Source: Methanarcanum sp963640855
GTDB taxonomy: Archaea > Thermoplasmatota > Thermoplasmata > Methanomassiliicoccales > Methanomethylophilaceae
Length of the DNA stretch: 52,913 bases
NCBI GenBank assembly: GCA_963640855.1
Contig: CAVIAJ010000010.1
Location: forward strand, 1 to 52,913
Reading direction: 5' to 3'
Positions within the stretch are counted from its first letter, which is position 1, and each line of letters begins with the position of its first letter. Below, in pieces: positions 43,447-51,402 of the stretch. The translations under genes and the position numbers were made by a program. The notes under the pieces were generated by a model. The model worked only from the letters and a program-made list of their open reading frames with translations. It was not told where the DNA came from and did not search any database.

Positions 43447-43550
43447 AAGCCGTCAAATCTGTTGCACGGTTATATTTTCTTCGTATGTACCCGTATGATG
43501 TCTGTGCCGTCAGACAGATAAATAAACGGCGGACACGTCACGGAGACACG

Positions 43551-43958
43551 ATGGAAAGGTATCAGAGGTTGGAACACACCGCGGACGTCATGGTGAAATG
43601 TACGGGAAAAGATCTCTGCGAATGCTTCGCAAATGCGGCATACGCTATGTTCGATCAGATGATCGATATCACCGCTGTGGAAAACACAACGGAACGTTCT
43701 TTCGAAACAGAAGAAAAAGACGACTGCGACAGACTCTATGCGTTCCTTTCCGAACTTCTGTTCATTTCCGACTGCGAAAGCCTGGTTTTCAGTGAATTCG
43801 ACGTAATTTCCGACGGAAACAAAATAAAATGCACTGCGCACGGCGAATCATTGGATGTGAAGAAACATCACGCAAGAGCGGAAATTAAGGCCGTTACATA
43901 CCATATGTTGGAGGTAGACAGGGACACTCCTTCGGTTACGGTCATCTTCGACGTGTAA
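43551..43958 (+). CDS. Archease (RtcB ligase cofactor)
   Basis: 135-aa archease, which promotes activation and turnover of the RtcB tRNA ligase. Conserved pieces are RLEHTADVMVKCTG at the N-terminus, FSELLFI-type helix (here AFLSELLFISD), AEIKAVTYHMLEV and a terminal acidic VIFDV, providing the metal-binding Asp/His set. ATG 43551 is supported by GATAAATAAA (43517-43526) about 29 nt upstream. rtcB itself is not in the window. Confidence 0.92.
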   Translation: MERYQRLEHTADVMVKCTGKDLCECFANAAYAMFDQMIDITAVENTTERSFETEEKDDCDRLYAFLSELLFISDCESLVFSEFDVISDGNKIKCTAHGESLDVKKHHARAEIKAVTYHMLEVDRDTPSVTVIFDV

Positions 43959-43991
43959 AATTCCTTATTAGTGCGATGTATTCTCCTCATT

Positions 43992-44816
43992 ATGCTCAGA
44001 CTCGGTTGGTTCTCAACGGGCAGAGGCCCGGGATCGCGCAATCTCCTGCATGAAGTCATGGAAAAGAAGAAGGACGGCACTCTCGATGTCGAATTCTCAT
44101 TCGTATTCTGCAATTGGGACAATACCGAAGAACCCAACTCGCGGAAAGAGCAGAGGGAAATGTTCTTCGACATGGTCAGAGAATACGAAATCCCGCTGAT
44201 TACGCTGTCATGGAAAGAATTCAGACCCGATTTGTGGGATTCGGATCCTGCGAAATGGAGAGAACTCTACGGAGCGGAAATCAGAAAGAAAATCAGAGAT
44301 ATGGGATTCGATTTGGGAATTCTTGCGGGATATATGCTGTGGATTGACGACGAGACATGCAGTCAATACGATTTCATGAATCTTCATCCTGCACTTCCAG
44401 CAGGTCCGAAAGGAACATGGCAGGAAGTAATCTGGCAGCTGATAAGGGAAAGAGCCGATTCGCAGGGTGCGATGATGCATATAGTTACGCCCGACTGGGA
44501 CAGAGGAGCTGCACTCACATACTGTAAATTCCCGATCCGCGGAAAAGACTACGACGGACTGTGGAAAGATCTCGATGAAAAACTGAAAGAGAAAACTCTC
44601 GACGGAATCATCGAAACCGAAGGTACGGAACTTCCTCTTTTCAAAAAGATCAGAGAAGACGGTGCGAAAAGAGAACTGCCTCTGATTGTGGAAACAATAA
44701 GACAGTTCGCCGAAGGCAACGTATGCATAAAGAACAAGAACCTTTATGAGAAAGGCGTACGCCTTGAAGGGCCGTACGACCTGAGCGACAGAGTCGACAA
44801 AAGCATCGGAGAATGA
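43992..44816 (+). CDS. GART-fold formyltransferase-like protein
   Basis: 274-aa protein with the fold of phosphoribosylglycinamide formyltransferase (PurN). WFSTGRGPGSRNLL matches the N-terminal loop, MNLHPALPAGPKG contains the catalytic Asn and His, and VTPDWDRGA supplies the catalytic Asp. It is about 70 residues longer than PurN because of insertions before residue 110 and a C-terminal helical tail, so the acceptor may not be GAR. ATG 43992 is placed by a weak TATA (CTTATTAG) about 25 nt upstream. It starts a tight three-gene unit with a HAD-like and a FAD-reductase gene. Confidence 0.72.
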   Translation: MLRLGWFSTGRGPGSRNLLHEVMEKKKDGTLDVEFSFVFCNWDNTEEPNSRKEQREMFFDMVREYEIPLITLSWKEFRPDLWDSDPAKWRELYGAEIRKKIRDMGFDLGILAGYMLWIDDETCSQYDFMNLHPALPAGPKGTWQEVIWQLIRERADSQGAMMHIVTPDWDRGAALTYCKFPIRGKDYDGLWKDLDEKLKEKTLDGIIETEGTELPLFKKIREDGAKRELPLIVETIRQFAEGNVCIKNKNLYEKGVRLEGPYDLSDRVDKSIGE

Positions 44817-44820
44817 TGGA

Positions 44821-45936
44821 ATGGGATACAGTCCGGCAGAGGATCTCGGATTGAGAGAGGAAACGCAGCTTATCATGAGCTGCAACGGAATACTGTCATC
44901 GAATGATTTTCTCGGAGATCTCTGCGGACATGCTGTCCGCAACGGAAGGCGTTTCTACGATGTGGTAACAAGATACAGCAACATCACGGCAAACGCACTC
45001 GGAAGAACGGATAACAAATACGGTTCCGTTGCGAAGATGATCATTCCTTTCCTGAAGGCATTCGGCGTAACTGACTATTCTGCATATCAGGATGCCAAAA
45101 AAGACCTTGTGCTCATGCCGGGTGCGGATGATTTCGTAAGATATGTCTCGGGCCTGATGCCTGCGTTCATCAACACGAGCGCATTCGAACATCACGTAAT
45201 GGCACTCTGCGACGCCGTTGACATTCCGAACAGCAACATCGGATGCACCAGAGTGGATTTCGATACGGATGAGGCGGATAAACAGGAGTGCAGAACACTG
45301 AGAGAATATGCCAACAAAATCTCATCACTCCGTGTTCCCAAAACAATATACACATTCTGCAGAGGGGAAGTACTCTCCGACGAAGATACGGAAATCGTGA
45401 ACGTATTGGACGGAATATTCCAGGACGAAATGCCCAAGATGGAGATTTACAAGACATACAAAGACGTGGCCGCCATGAGTACCGAAAGCAAATCGTATGC
45501 AGCATTGGAAATCAGAAGGAGCACATCCATCGAATTGGATTCCACAGCATACATCGGAAGCTCCGCCACCGACCGCATGATAATGGAACTCACAAAGAAC
45601 AACGGCGGACTTTCGATTTCATTCAACGGATGCGAATACGCCGTACGCAGCTGCAATGTTGCGATTATGTGCAACGACAACATCGTAAACAGCGTATTGG
45701 CGGCGGAATTCTATGACAAAGGAATAGAATCCGTGTCGGAAATGATTGACAATTGGGACAGGAAATATCTTAAAAAATGCTCCTGTGCGGACAGGAATCT
45801 TATGGATGAAATGCTCCGCAGATTCCCGAAGAAACTTCCGATCGTGAAGAAGGTGGACCGCCACAACGCCGACGAAGTGGTCGCCGAAAGTAACGAATAC
45901 CGCGCGAAGGTAGCCGAATGCAACAGAAAGTACTGA
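44821..45936 (+). CDS. HAD-like archaeal protein (COG4030/EhaR-like)
   Basis: 371-aa protein whose layout resembles the archaeal COG4030 family, which I recall includes EhaR, a gene found in energy-converting hydrogenase A clusters. Similar stretches are RFYDVVTRYSN, VAKMIIPFLKAFGVTD and LMPGADDFVRYVSGLMPAFINTS, a HAD cap/motif II pattern. At motif I, where HAD phosphatases have DxDx, this protein reads IMSCNGILSSND, so the nucleophilic Asp appears missing. Function unknown; phosphatase activity is doubtful. It lies 4 bp after the formyltransferase-like gene and overlaps the next gene by 19 bp. Confidence 0.6.
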   Translation: MGYSPAEDLGLREETQLIMSCNGILSSNDFLGDLCGHAVRNGRRFYDVVTRYSNITANALGRTDNKYGSVAKMIIPFLKAFGVTDYSAYQDAKKDLVLMPGADDFVRYVSGLMPAFINTSAFEHHVMALCDAVDIPNSNIGCTRVDFDTDEADKQECRTLREYANKISSLRVPKTIYTFCRGEVLSDEDTEIVNVLDGIFQDEMPKMEIYKTYKDVAAMSTESKSYAALEIRRSTSIELDSTAYIGSSATDRMIMELTKNNGGLSISFNGCEYAVRSCNVAIMCNDNIVNSVLAAEFYDKGIESVSEMIDNWDRKYLKKCSCADRNLMDEMLRRFPKKLPIVKKVDRHNADEVVAESNEYRAKVAECNRKY

Positions 45937-46958
45937 TTGTCGGAAGCGGCCCGGCAGGTTCTTCTGCTGCGTATTTTCTTTCAGGTCACGGTTTTGATAT
46001 AACCGTTGCGGAACGTCTCGGAAACAGTCAGTACGGCAGATATCATCAGATTTGCGGAGGAGGAATCAGTAAATCTGCATTCGATTCTCTTCCGTCCGAA
46101 GTACAATGCGGAGTACTGAACGAATTTGAAAAAACAAAACTCCTGTGGCCCGACGGTACCGAGATTGTAATGAAAACGAAAGGGTACATCATCGACCGCC
46201 CTGAATTTCTGAACAATATGAAGAATAAATGCGGGGATGATGTAAAATTCGTTTATTCACCGATTGTATCGATAGAAAAAACCGAAGATGGTTTTACGGC
46301 CGTTTCATCCGACGGAAACGTGAACAGATATGATTGGATCATCGGTGCGGACGGCGCATATTCCGTCGTAAGAAAATGTCTTTTCGGAAGCAAACCCGCA
46401 TTCTCGTGTTATGCGACGGAATATCTTGTCTGCAGAAAATCGGACGGAGATCTGACAATAAAACTCTCCGACGACGGCAGCGGCTCCTATATGTGGGATT
46501 TCCCCCGCGGAAATATGTCGGGAACGGGAGGAATGAAAGGACACTGTCCCGATTGTGATTTTATCACCGAAGGAACGAGAATGATTCCTGTCGGAGGCGT
46601 GGGAAAAATATCCGACGGGAAAGCGATGCTCATAGGAGATGCAGCCGCAATGGCAAATCCCGTTACATACGGAGGACTGAAAGCCGCATTAATCTCCGGA
46701 AGAAAAGCGGCGGAATCCGTCATTAAGAATGATACCGAAATCCTTCGGAAATGGTGGGATAAATCCATCTTATCCGACAGAAGATTCATGGATTTCAACC
46801 GCAGACTGAGGGGATGGACTCCCGAAGACATGAAGAAGGCCGTAAAACCGTTCAGGAACGGCCATGTGATTCCTTCCGGAATAGTTGCGTGTATTACGCA
46901 ACCCGGCAACATCCGCATGTACTTCGGTTGTCTGTTTGCGTTCAGATACGGTTGGTAG
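45918..46958 (+). CDS. Geranylgeranyl-reductase-like FAD oxidoreductase (GGR3)
   Basis: 346-aa flavoprotein with VLIVGSGPAGSSAAYFL at the N-terminus, IIGADGAYSVVRK centrally and MLIGDAAAMANPVTYGG. The family cysteine is in YHQICGGGISK rather than PxxCG. A CPDC pair (GHCPDCDF) near residue 215 is not typical. The C-terminus is short. It ends in TAG, rare in this window; read-through would add 33 codons lying antisense to the next gene, so I treat TAG as a true stop. Third member of this family here; linked translationally to the HAD-like gene. Confidence 0.8.
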   Translation: MQQKVLIVGSGPAGSSAAYFLSGHGFDITVAERLGNSQYGRYHQICGGGISKSAFDSLPSEVQCGVLNEFEKTKLLWPDGTEIVMKTKGYIIDRPEFLNNMKNKCGDDVKFVYSPIVSIEKTEDGFTAVSSDGNVNRYDWIIGADGAYSVVRKCLFGSKPAFSCYATEYLVCRKSDGDLTIKLSDDGSGSYMWDFPRGNMSGTGGMKGHCPDCDFITEGTRMIPVGGVGKISDGKAMLIGDAAAMANPVTYGGLKAALISGRKAAESVIKNDTEILRKWWDKSILSDRRFMDFNRRLRGWTPEDMKKAVKPFRNGHVIPSGIVACITQPGNIRMYFGCLFAFRYGW

Positions 46959-47324
46959 TCAGAAACACACTCTGTTGTTTCTGGCATACCTGTCCGCTTC
47001 TTCGCGGGTCATTGTTTTTCCGGTAAGTTCTGGGAGTGTCGATGTCCAATGCTCAGTTGATGTATCGTATGTCCAGCAGTGATTGTCCCAATCCGCCATC
47101 TTTCTGTTGTCTTCGGTGTCGTTGTAGAGATAATAACTGTACGGATGTGTGATTCCGTCCGTGATCTTCACGACGAAATTGCACATGGCGTTGTGAATGT
47201 CATTGTACTCTTCGCTGAGGACTTCGTTCATCACTTCCACCGCCCTCAGCCCGCACCAATGTCCGTAGAACAGTGGCGCGGTTTTTCTCCCGTCCGTGAG
47301 TCTGATGCAGATGCGGTCTCCCAT
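46959..47324 (-). CDS. Small hypothetical protein, 121 aa
   Basis: Not recognised. It begins MGDRICIRLTDGRKTAPLFYGHWCG and is rich in aromatic and polar residues (YSYYLYND, HCWTYDTSTEHW), with no membrane helix or signal peptide. ATG 47324 follows GAGGTG at good spacing; GTG 47333 is an alternative. Its stop abuts the TAG of GGR3, convergent. The tail contains TREEADRYARNN. Coding is supported by a clean ribosome site and composition, but function cannot be guessed. Confidence 0.6.
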   Translation of the reverse strand: MGDRICIRLTDGRKTAPLFYGHWCGLRAVEVMNEVLSEEYNDIHNAMCNFVVKITDGITHPYSYYLYNDTEDNRKMADWDNHCWTYDTSTEHWTSTLPELTGKTMTREEADRYARNNRVCF

Positions 47325-47333
47325 CAGAGACAC

Positions 47334-47572
47334 CTCTTCTGCTGTTTTTTATCCGAATGCTCTGCCGTATGAATGCTCTTTCCGCCATCCATATTTTTTC
47401 ACCTACGGGATGCGGACCGTTCCATGCCACCGGGGGATTGTATCCCGGAACGATCCGCCGTTCCCGAAATCTGATAAACAGCCGGATGCGGATATGAAGC
47501 ACAGATTACAGTTAGCGGTTAACGGAAAATAATCCGAGACTGACGTCCCGTCTGATGAATGGAAAGGAATAG
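47334..47572. other. Intergenic stretch without a clear gene
   Basis: Reading frames here are short or shadow the 121-aa gene. A CCGGG / CCCGG hairpin (about 47432-47450) lies in the middle. The bases just past the tRNA on the minus strand are pyrimidine-rich (CTATTCCTTTCC) and may end its transcript. Nothing else stands out. Confidence 0.3.
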
Positions 47573-47645
47573 TGCTCATGTCGGGATTCGAACCCGAGTG
47601 TCGGCCTCGAAAGGGCCGAATGATTGGCCGCTACACTACATGAGC
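47573..47645 (-). tRNA. tRNA-Glu (anticodon UUC)
   Basis: A full cloverleaf can be drawn on the minus strand: acceptor stem GCTCATG / CATGAGC with discriminator A, anticodon stem CGGCC / GGCCG with loop CTTTCGA (anticodon TTC at 47609-47611), and T arm TCGGG-TTCGAAT-CCCGA. No CCA is encoded. A TATA-like element TTTTTAAATGG (complement of 47672-47682) lies about 30 bp upstream. Anticodon UUC reads GAA/GAG glutamate codons. Confidence 0.93.
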
Positions 47646-47806
47646 GTTAAGTATGTGCGCATACTACAAACCATTTAAAAAGATTTCTGACGTGACGCGG
47701 CCCGGAAGATACTGAATTTCGGAGAAATGCACTGTCTGAAGAGTTTTCAGCACATCGGAAAGCGAAGATTTCCCTCCGATACCATCCGGATCGGCTGACC
47801 TTCATA

Positions 47807-47814
47807 TTTATATA
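47807..47814 (+). promoter_or_regulatory. TATA box of the aIF1A operon
   Basis: TTTATATA, the archaeal consensus, lies 41-48 nt before ATG 47855. It predicts a leader of about 20 nt holding the strong AAGGAG ribosome site. It probably drives the whole aIF1A to KsgA block or its first part. Confidence 0.65.
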
Positions 47815-47854
47815 TAGGGTACTTTTAATCACCCACTTATAAGGAGTCATAGAA

Positions 47855-48184
47855 ATGAGTGCCGATTTACCAATGGAGAGCCCTGATGAGGACGTAACAC
47901 GCGTACGTCTTCCCAACATCAAAGAAGGAGAGATGTTCGGTATCGCAGATCAACTGCTCGGAGCATCCAAAATCAGGGTCATGTGCGAGGACGGCACGTC
48001 CAGGGTCGGAAGAATTCCTGGAAAAATCAAGAAGAGAATGTGGATCAGAGAGGGAGACCTTCTGATCATTTCCGTTTGGGACTTCCAGCCCGATAAGTGT
48101 GACGTAAGATTCCGTTACACCAAAACACAGGCAGTCAACCTCAGTAAGAGAGGCAAAGTTCCGAAGAACCTCGATATATTCTGA
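47855..48184 (+). CDS. Translation initiation factor aIF1A
   Basis: 109-aa OB-fold factor that binds the small ribosomal subunit A site during initiation. Conserved stretch: EGEMFGIADQLLGASKIRVMCEDG, then RIPGKIKKRMWIREGDLLIISVWDFQ. The acidic N-terminus (about 20 residues) and basic C-terminus are normal for archaea. AAGGAG is ten bases upstream of the ATG. First gene of the translation block. Confidence 0.96.
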   Translation: MSADLPMESPDEDVTRVRLPNIKEGEMFGIADQLLGASKIRVMCEDGTSRVGRIPGKIKKRMWIREGDLLIISVWDFQPDKCDVRFRYTKTQAVNLSKRGKVPKNLDIF

Positions 48185-48198
48185 AACGGTGTGATCGC

Positions 48199-48981
48199 TT
48201 GCCGTCGTATGATGAAATCTATGCTCACTTAGAGCGTCATGTCGACGAGCTGAAAACAAACAGAACCGGAGACGAGAGACATACCGAAGGAGAAGTCTTC
48301 GACAAACAGACTCTCCTGGTCATCTATGACTTCATGACCGCCGGTTATATCGACTCCGTACATTACACCATATCGACAGGAAAAGAAGGAAACGTTTTCT
48401 ACGTCACAGACGAAGACGGAGATCCTTTTGCATTGAAAATCTTCAGAACTTCCACTTCTACATTCAAGCGTGTATCGAAGTACATCGAAGGAGATCCGAG
48501 ATTCAAAGGTCTGTGCGGAAACAGAAGAAAACTGATTTACGCATGGACGAATAAAGAATTCAAGAATCTCAGAAGGTATCACATAAACAATATCCGTGTA
48601 CCGGAACCGATAGAATTCGAGAAAAACTGTCTTCTTATGGAATACATCGGAGACAGCAACGGTCCCGCTCCGCAGCTGAAAGATGCGGAATTGAAAAGAC
48701 CGAATATGACATACAAAGAATGTATCTCATTCATAGTCGACGGATACAGAAAAGCACATCTCATACACGGCGACCTGAGTGAGTACAATATCCTCATGTG
48801 GAAAGACAAACCCGTACTGATCGACTGCGGACAGGCTCTGACATCTGATCATTTCAATGCGAAGGACTTCCTTATGAGAGATATCACCAACCTGAACAGG
48901 TTCTTTAAGAACAGAGATGTTGACATCATGGATCCCGATGAGATCCTCGAAAAAGCAATGAGCGGAGATGAGAAAGAATGA
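48199..48981 (+). CDS. rio1: RIO1-type serine protein kinase
   Basis: Atypical kinase/ATPase required for small-subunit maturation. The 260-aa protein has the RIO1 P-loop STGKEGNVFY, the Lys of FALKIFRTSTSTFK (RIO1-specific), hinge LLMEYIG, the catalytic IHGDLSEYNILM and the metal Asp in VLIDCGQAL. A TTG start at 48199 is used, with GGTGTGATC upstream; no suitable ATG exists before the kinase fold. It overlaps the Dim2 start (ATGA). Confidence 0.93.
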   Translation: MPSYDEIYAHLERHVDELKTNRTGDERHTEGEVFDKQTLLVIYDFMTAGYIDSVHYTISTGKEGNVFYVTDEDGDPFALKIFRTSTSTFKRVSKYIEGDPRFKGLCGNRRKLIYAWTNKEFKNLRRYHINNIRVPEPIEFEKNCLLMEYIGDSNGPAPQLKDAELKRPNMTYKECISFIVDGYRKAHLIHGDLSEYNILMWKDKPVLIDCGQALTSDHFNAKDFLMRDITNLNRFFKNRDVDIMDPDEILEKAMSGDEKE

Positions 48982-49523
48982 GATCCATAAGGATACCTCA
49001 GGACAGAGTAGGTACGATTATCGGTACCAAGGGAGAGACCAAGAAGATGATTCAGAATATTTCCGGTATCAGCTTCGATGTGGATACGGAAGGAGAAGTC
49101 ATCATACGCGACGATGTCGAAACCGCCGACCCCCTTATGGCTCTGAAGATTATCGACGTAGTCAAAGCAATCGGCAGAGGATTCGCCCCCGACAGAGCGA
49201 CAAGACTCTTCGACGATGACGAATATCTTGAGGTCGTGGATCTCAAAGAATTCGTCGGAGGAAGAAACAATCAGCTTTCCAGGATAAGGGGAAGACTCAT
49301 CGGTACCGGCGGAAAGACAAGACAGATTATCGAAGATCTTACCGGCTGTTATGTTACAATTTACGGCAACACGGTAGGCCTCATCGGAAATTCCATCAGT
49401 CTCCCTGTGGCAAAACATGCCGTGGAGCTCATTCTCAACGGAAGCGAACACGCCACGGTTTACCACTATCTCGAGAGTCAGAGGCCCAGGCTCAGAATAG
49501 CCGAAATGGGATTCGATCTGTGA
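48978..49523 (+). CDS. Dim2/Pno1-like KH-domain rRNA-processing protein
   Basis: 181 aa with two KH domains. The first has RVGTIIGTKGETKKMIQ, the second (GRLIGTGGKTRQIIEDLTG) keeps the GxxG loop that binds RNA. The C-terminus HATVYHYLESQRPRLR is typical of Pno1/Krr1-like archaeal proteins. Works with Nob1 and RIO1 in 16S rRNA 3'-end maturation. Starts inside the RIO1 stop. Confidence 0.94.
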   Translation: MRSIRIPQDRVGTIIGTKGETKKMIQNISGISFDVDTEGEVIIRDDVETADPLMALKIIDVVKAIGRGFAPDRATRLFDDDEYLEVVDLKEFVGGRNNQLSRIRGRLIGTGGKTRQIIEDLTGCYVTIYGNTVGLIGNSISLPVAKHAVELILNGSEHATVYHYLESQRPRLRIAEMGFDL

Positions 49524-49534
49524 GGTGTTCTGAC

Positions 49535-50758
49535 ATGGAAGATTGGATTACGGAAGATCTCCTTGACAAGGCGGCGGAAGTCGTTAAAGAAGGAGTTTGT
49601 GACAGATGTCTCGGAAGAATGTTCGGAAAAGTAAGTACGGGCATGACCAACGATGTCAGGGGAGCATTCATACGCGAAGCACTCGGCGAAACGGGACGTG
49701 AGGGAGATGTGAAAATTCCCTGCCCCATTTGCGACGATGTCTTCGACCTTATGGGTCGTTTTGCGGATGCCGTTGCGGAAAGCGTGAATTCCGTTGAATC
49801 GGACAACTTCCTTGTCGGCAGCAGAGTCGATCCTTCGTTTCTCAAGAAAGAGAAAGAAATGGTTGAAAAACTCGGTCTTGAGGAAAGCGAAAGCATCAAA
49901 ACCGAACTCAACAGAGAGATCGGTAAGCTGGCACTGCCTATGATCCACCGTCCGGTGGAGTTCAAGGCACCGCAGGTTGTTGCATGTATCGATACACGTT
50001 TCGCTGAAGTATCACTTGATATTTCGCCGATTTTCATATACGGGCGTTACAACAAACTCAGCAGAGAGATTCCGCAGACAGTATGGCCGTGCAGAGTATG
50101 CCATGGCAAAGGATGCCCCAGATGCAACGGCACAGGTAAGATGTACCAGACATCCGTGCAGGAAGTAATCGGAGACATAGCTCTCGAGATGTCGGGCGGA
50201 GAAGAACACTTCTTCCACGGAATGGGAAGAGAAGATATCGATGCGCTCTGCCTCGGAGAGGGAAGGCCTTTCGTACTCGAAATCAGTAGCCCCCGCATAC
50301 GCGACATCGATCTCGACGAACTCGAGAAAAGAGCGAACCAATCCGATTTGGCTAATTATCACAATCTCTGCTTCGTACCCAGGGACGAAGTCCAAAGAGT
50401 AAAGACAGCCACACCTACTAAGACATATAGAGTCAAAGTAAAGGCAAATGGCAAAGTTAATAAAGAAGCAGTAGATAACACAGCCTTATCGTTCAAGAAT
50501 ATATGCTTGGACCAGAGGACCCCCCAGCGTGTCGAACACAGACGTGCCGACCTCGTGAGGAACAGGACAATCCTTTGGGTAAAGGCAGATAACATCGGCG
50601 ACGATACCTTTGAGCTCACACTCGAGACCGAATCCGGAACATATGTCAAGGAATTCGTGTCCGGTGACGACGGAAGGACGCAGCCGAACTTCTCGGACGC
50701 ATTGGGAATCCAATGCAAAGTCGAGGAATTGGACGTAATAGCGATCAACGATCAATGA
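49535..50758 (+). CDS. pus10: tRNA pseudouridine synthase Pus10
   Basis: Modifies U54 (and U55) in archaeal tRNA. The 407-aa protein has an N-terminal THUMP-like zinc-binding region (CDRCLGRMFG, CPIC) and an internal CRVCHGKGCPRC, then the catalytic FHGMGREDIDALCLGEGRPFVLEI with its Asp and a C-terminal half with GTYVKEFVSGD. ATG 49535 follows GAGGTG; the GTG 49520 overlaps the Dim2 stop and is less likely. RPL21e follows by 9 bp, as in many archaea. Confidence 0.94.
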   Translation: MEDWITEDLLDKAAEVVKEGVCDRCLGRMFGKVSTGMTNDVRGAFIREALGETGREGDVKIPCPICDDVFDLMGRFADAVAESVNSVESDNFLVGSRVDPSFLKKEKEMVEKLGLEESESIKTELNREIGKLALPMIHRPVEFKAPQVVACIDTRFAEVSLDISPIFIYGRYNKLSREIPQTVWPCRVCHGKGCPRCNGTGKMYQTSVQEVIGDIALEMSGGEEHFFHGMGREDIDALCLGEGRPFVLEISSPRIRDIDLDELEKRANQSDLANYHNLCFVPRDEVQRVKTATPTKTYRVKVKANGKVNKEAVDNTALSFKNICLDQRTPQRVEHRRADLVRNRTILWVKADNIGDDTFELTLETESGTYVKEFVSGDDGRTQPNFSDALGIQCKVEELDVIAINDQ

Positions 50759-50767
50759 GGGATTCAA

Positions 50768-51055
50768 ATGCAAGCATCCAGAGGATTAAGGACAAAGACC
50801 CGCACGCTTCTCCAGAAGAAGCCCAGGGCACGCGGACTTTCACCCATCACGAAAGGATTCCAGACATTCGAGAATGGAGAGAAGGTCAACATCATCATCG
50901 ACCCCAGCATACACAAGGGAATGCCGTTCTCCAGGTTCCACGGACTCACCGGAGTCGTCGTCGGACAGAGGGGTTCCGCATACGAAGTGAACGTCAAATC
51001 GGGCAACAAGACCAAAATGGTCGTAGCACGCCCCGAACACCTTGTCAAAAACTGA
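50768..51055 (+). CDS. rpl21e: Ribosomal protein L21e
   Basis: 95-aa archaeal/eukaryotic large-subunit protein: basic N-terminus ASRGLRTKTRTLLQKKPRARG, then NIIIDPSIHKGMPFSRFHGLTGVV and VKSGNKTKMVVARPEHL. A GAGG-type site (ATGAGGGATTC) lies upstream. It sits between pus10 and rpoF. Confidence 0.96.
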   Translation: MQASRGLRTKTRTLLQKKPRARGLSPITKGFQTFENGEKVNIIIDPSIHKGMPFSRFHGLTGVVVGQRGSAYEVNVKSGNKTKMVVARPEHLVKN

Positions 51056-51065
51056 GGTGAATGAA

Positions 51066-51386
51066 ATGTCTGAGCAATATGTTACGTTGGCAGAAGTCAG
51101 AGACCTCCTCACCGAAGCGAATGGGAAGAGGGGAGAACTCACTACGATTCAAAATTCTGCGATGGTACATGCTCAGACCATCGCCAAGATCACGAAAGAA
51201 GAAGCAGAGCAGATTGTCGAAAGGACACAGGCTCTCGATTTCGTGACCGAAACAACCTCATACAAGATCGCAGACATCCTTCCTAAGTATCCCGAGGACG
51301 TGCGCGCCATATTCTCGAAGGAAAGGATTACCCTTGAGCCGGATGACATCCAGAAAGTTCTGGATATCGTAGCAGAGTATCTGTGA
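51066..51386 (+). CDS. rpoF: RNA polymerase subunit F (Rpb4)
   Basis: 106-aa Rpb4-like stalk subunit that pairs with RpoE. The HRDC-like fold is seen in TLAEVRDLLTEA, ALDFVTETTSYKIADILPKYPEDVRAIFSKE and LEPDDIQKVLDIV. ATG 51066 follows AGGTGAATGA; an ATG at 51061 is in another frame. It is followed after 16 bp by the DUF655 gene, the usual archaeal order. Confidence 0.95.
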   Translation: MSEQYVTLAEVRDLLTEANGKRGELTTIQNSAMVHAQTIAKITKEEAEQIVERTQALDFVTETTSYKIADILPKYPEDVRAIFSKERITLEPDDIQKVLDIVAEYL

Positions 51387-51402
51387 ACACCCGAGGGATA
51401 CT

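Noticed and set aside
46956..47060. UAG read-through (pyrrolysine) extending GGR3
   Set aside because: The 33 added codons have no similarity and lie antisense to a gene with its own ribosome site; the flavoprotein fold is already complete.
47200..47502. 100-codon minus ORF upstream of the tRNA
   Set aside because: Overlaps the 121-aa gene in another frame, no ribosome site, and an Arg/His-rich shadow composition.
47647..47922. 91-codon minus ORF near the tRNA
   Set aside because: Overlaps the aIF1A start and promoter, with no ribosome site or recognisable composition.
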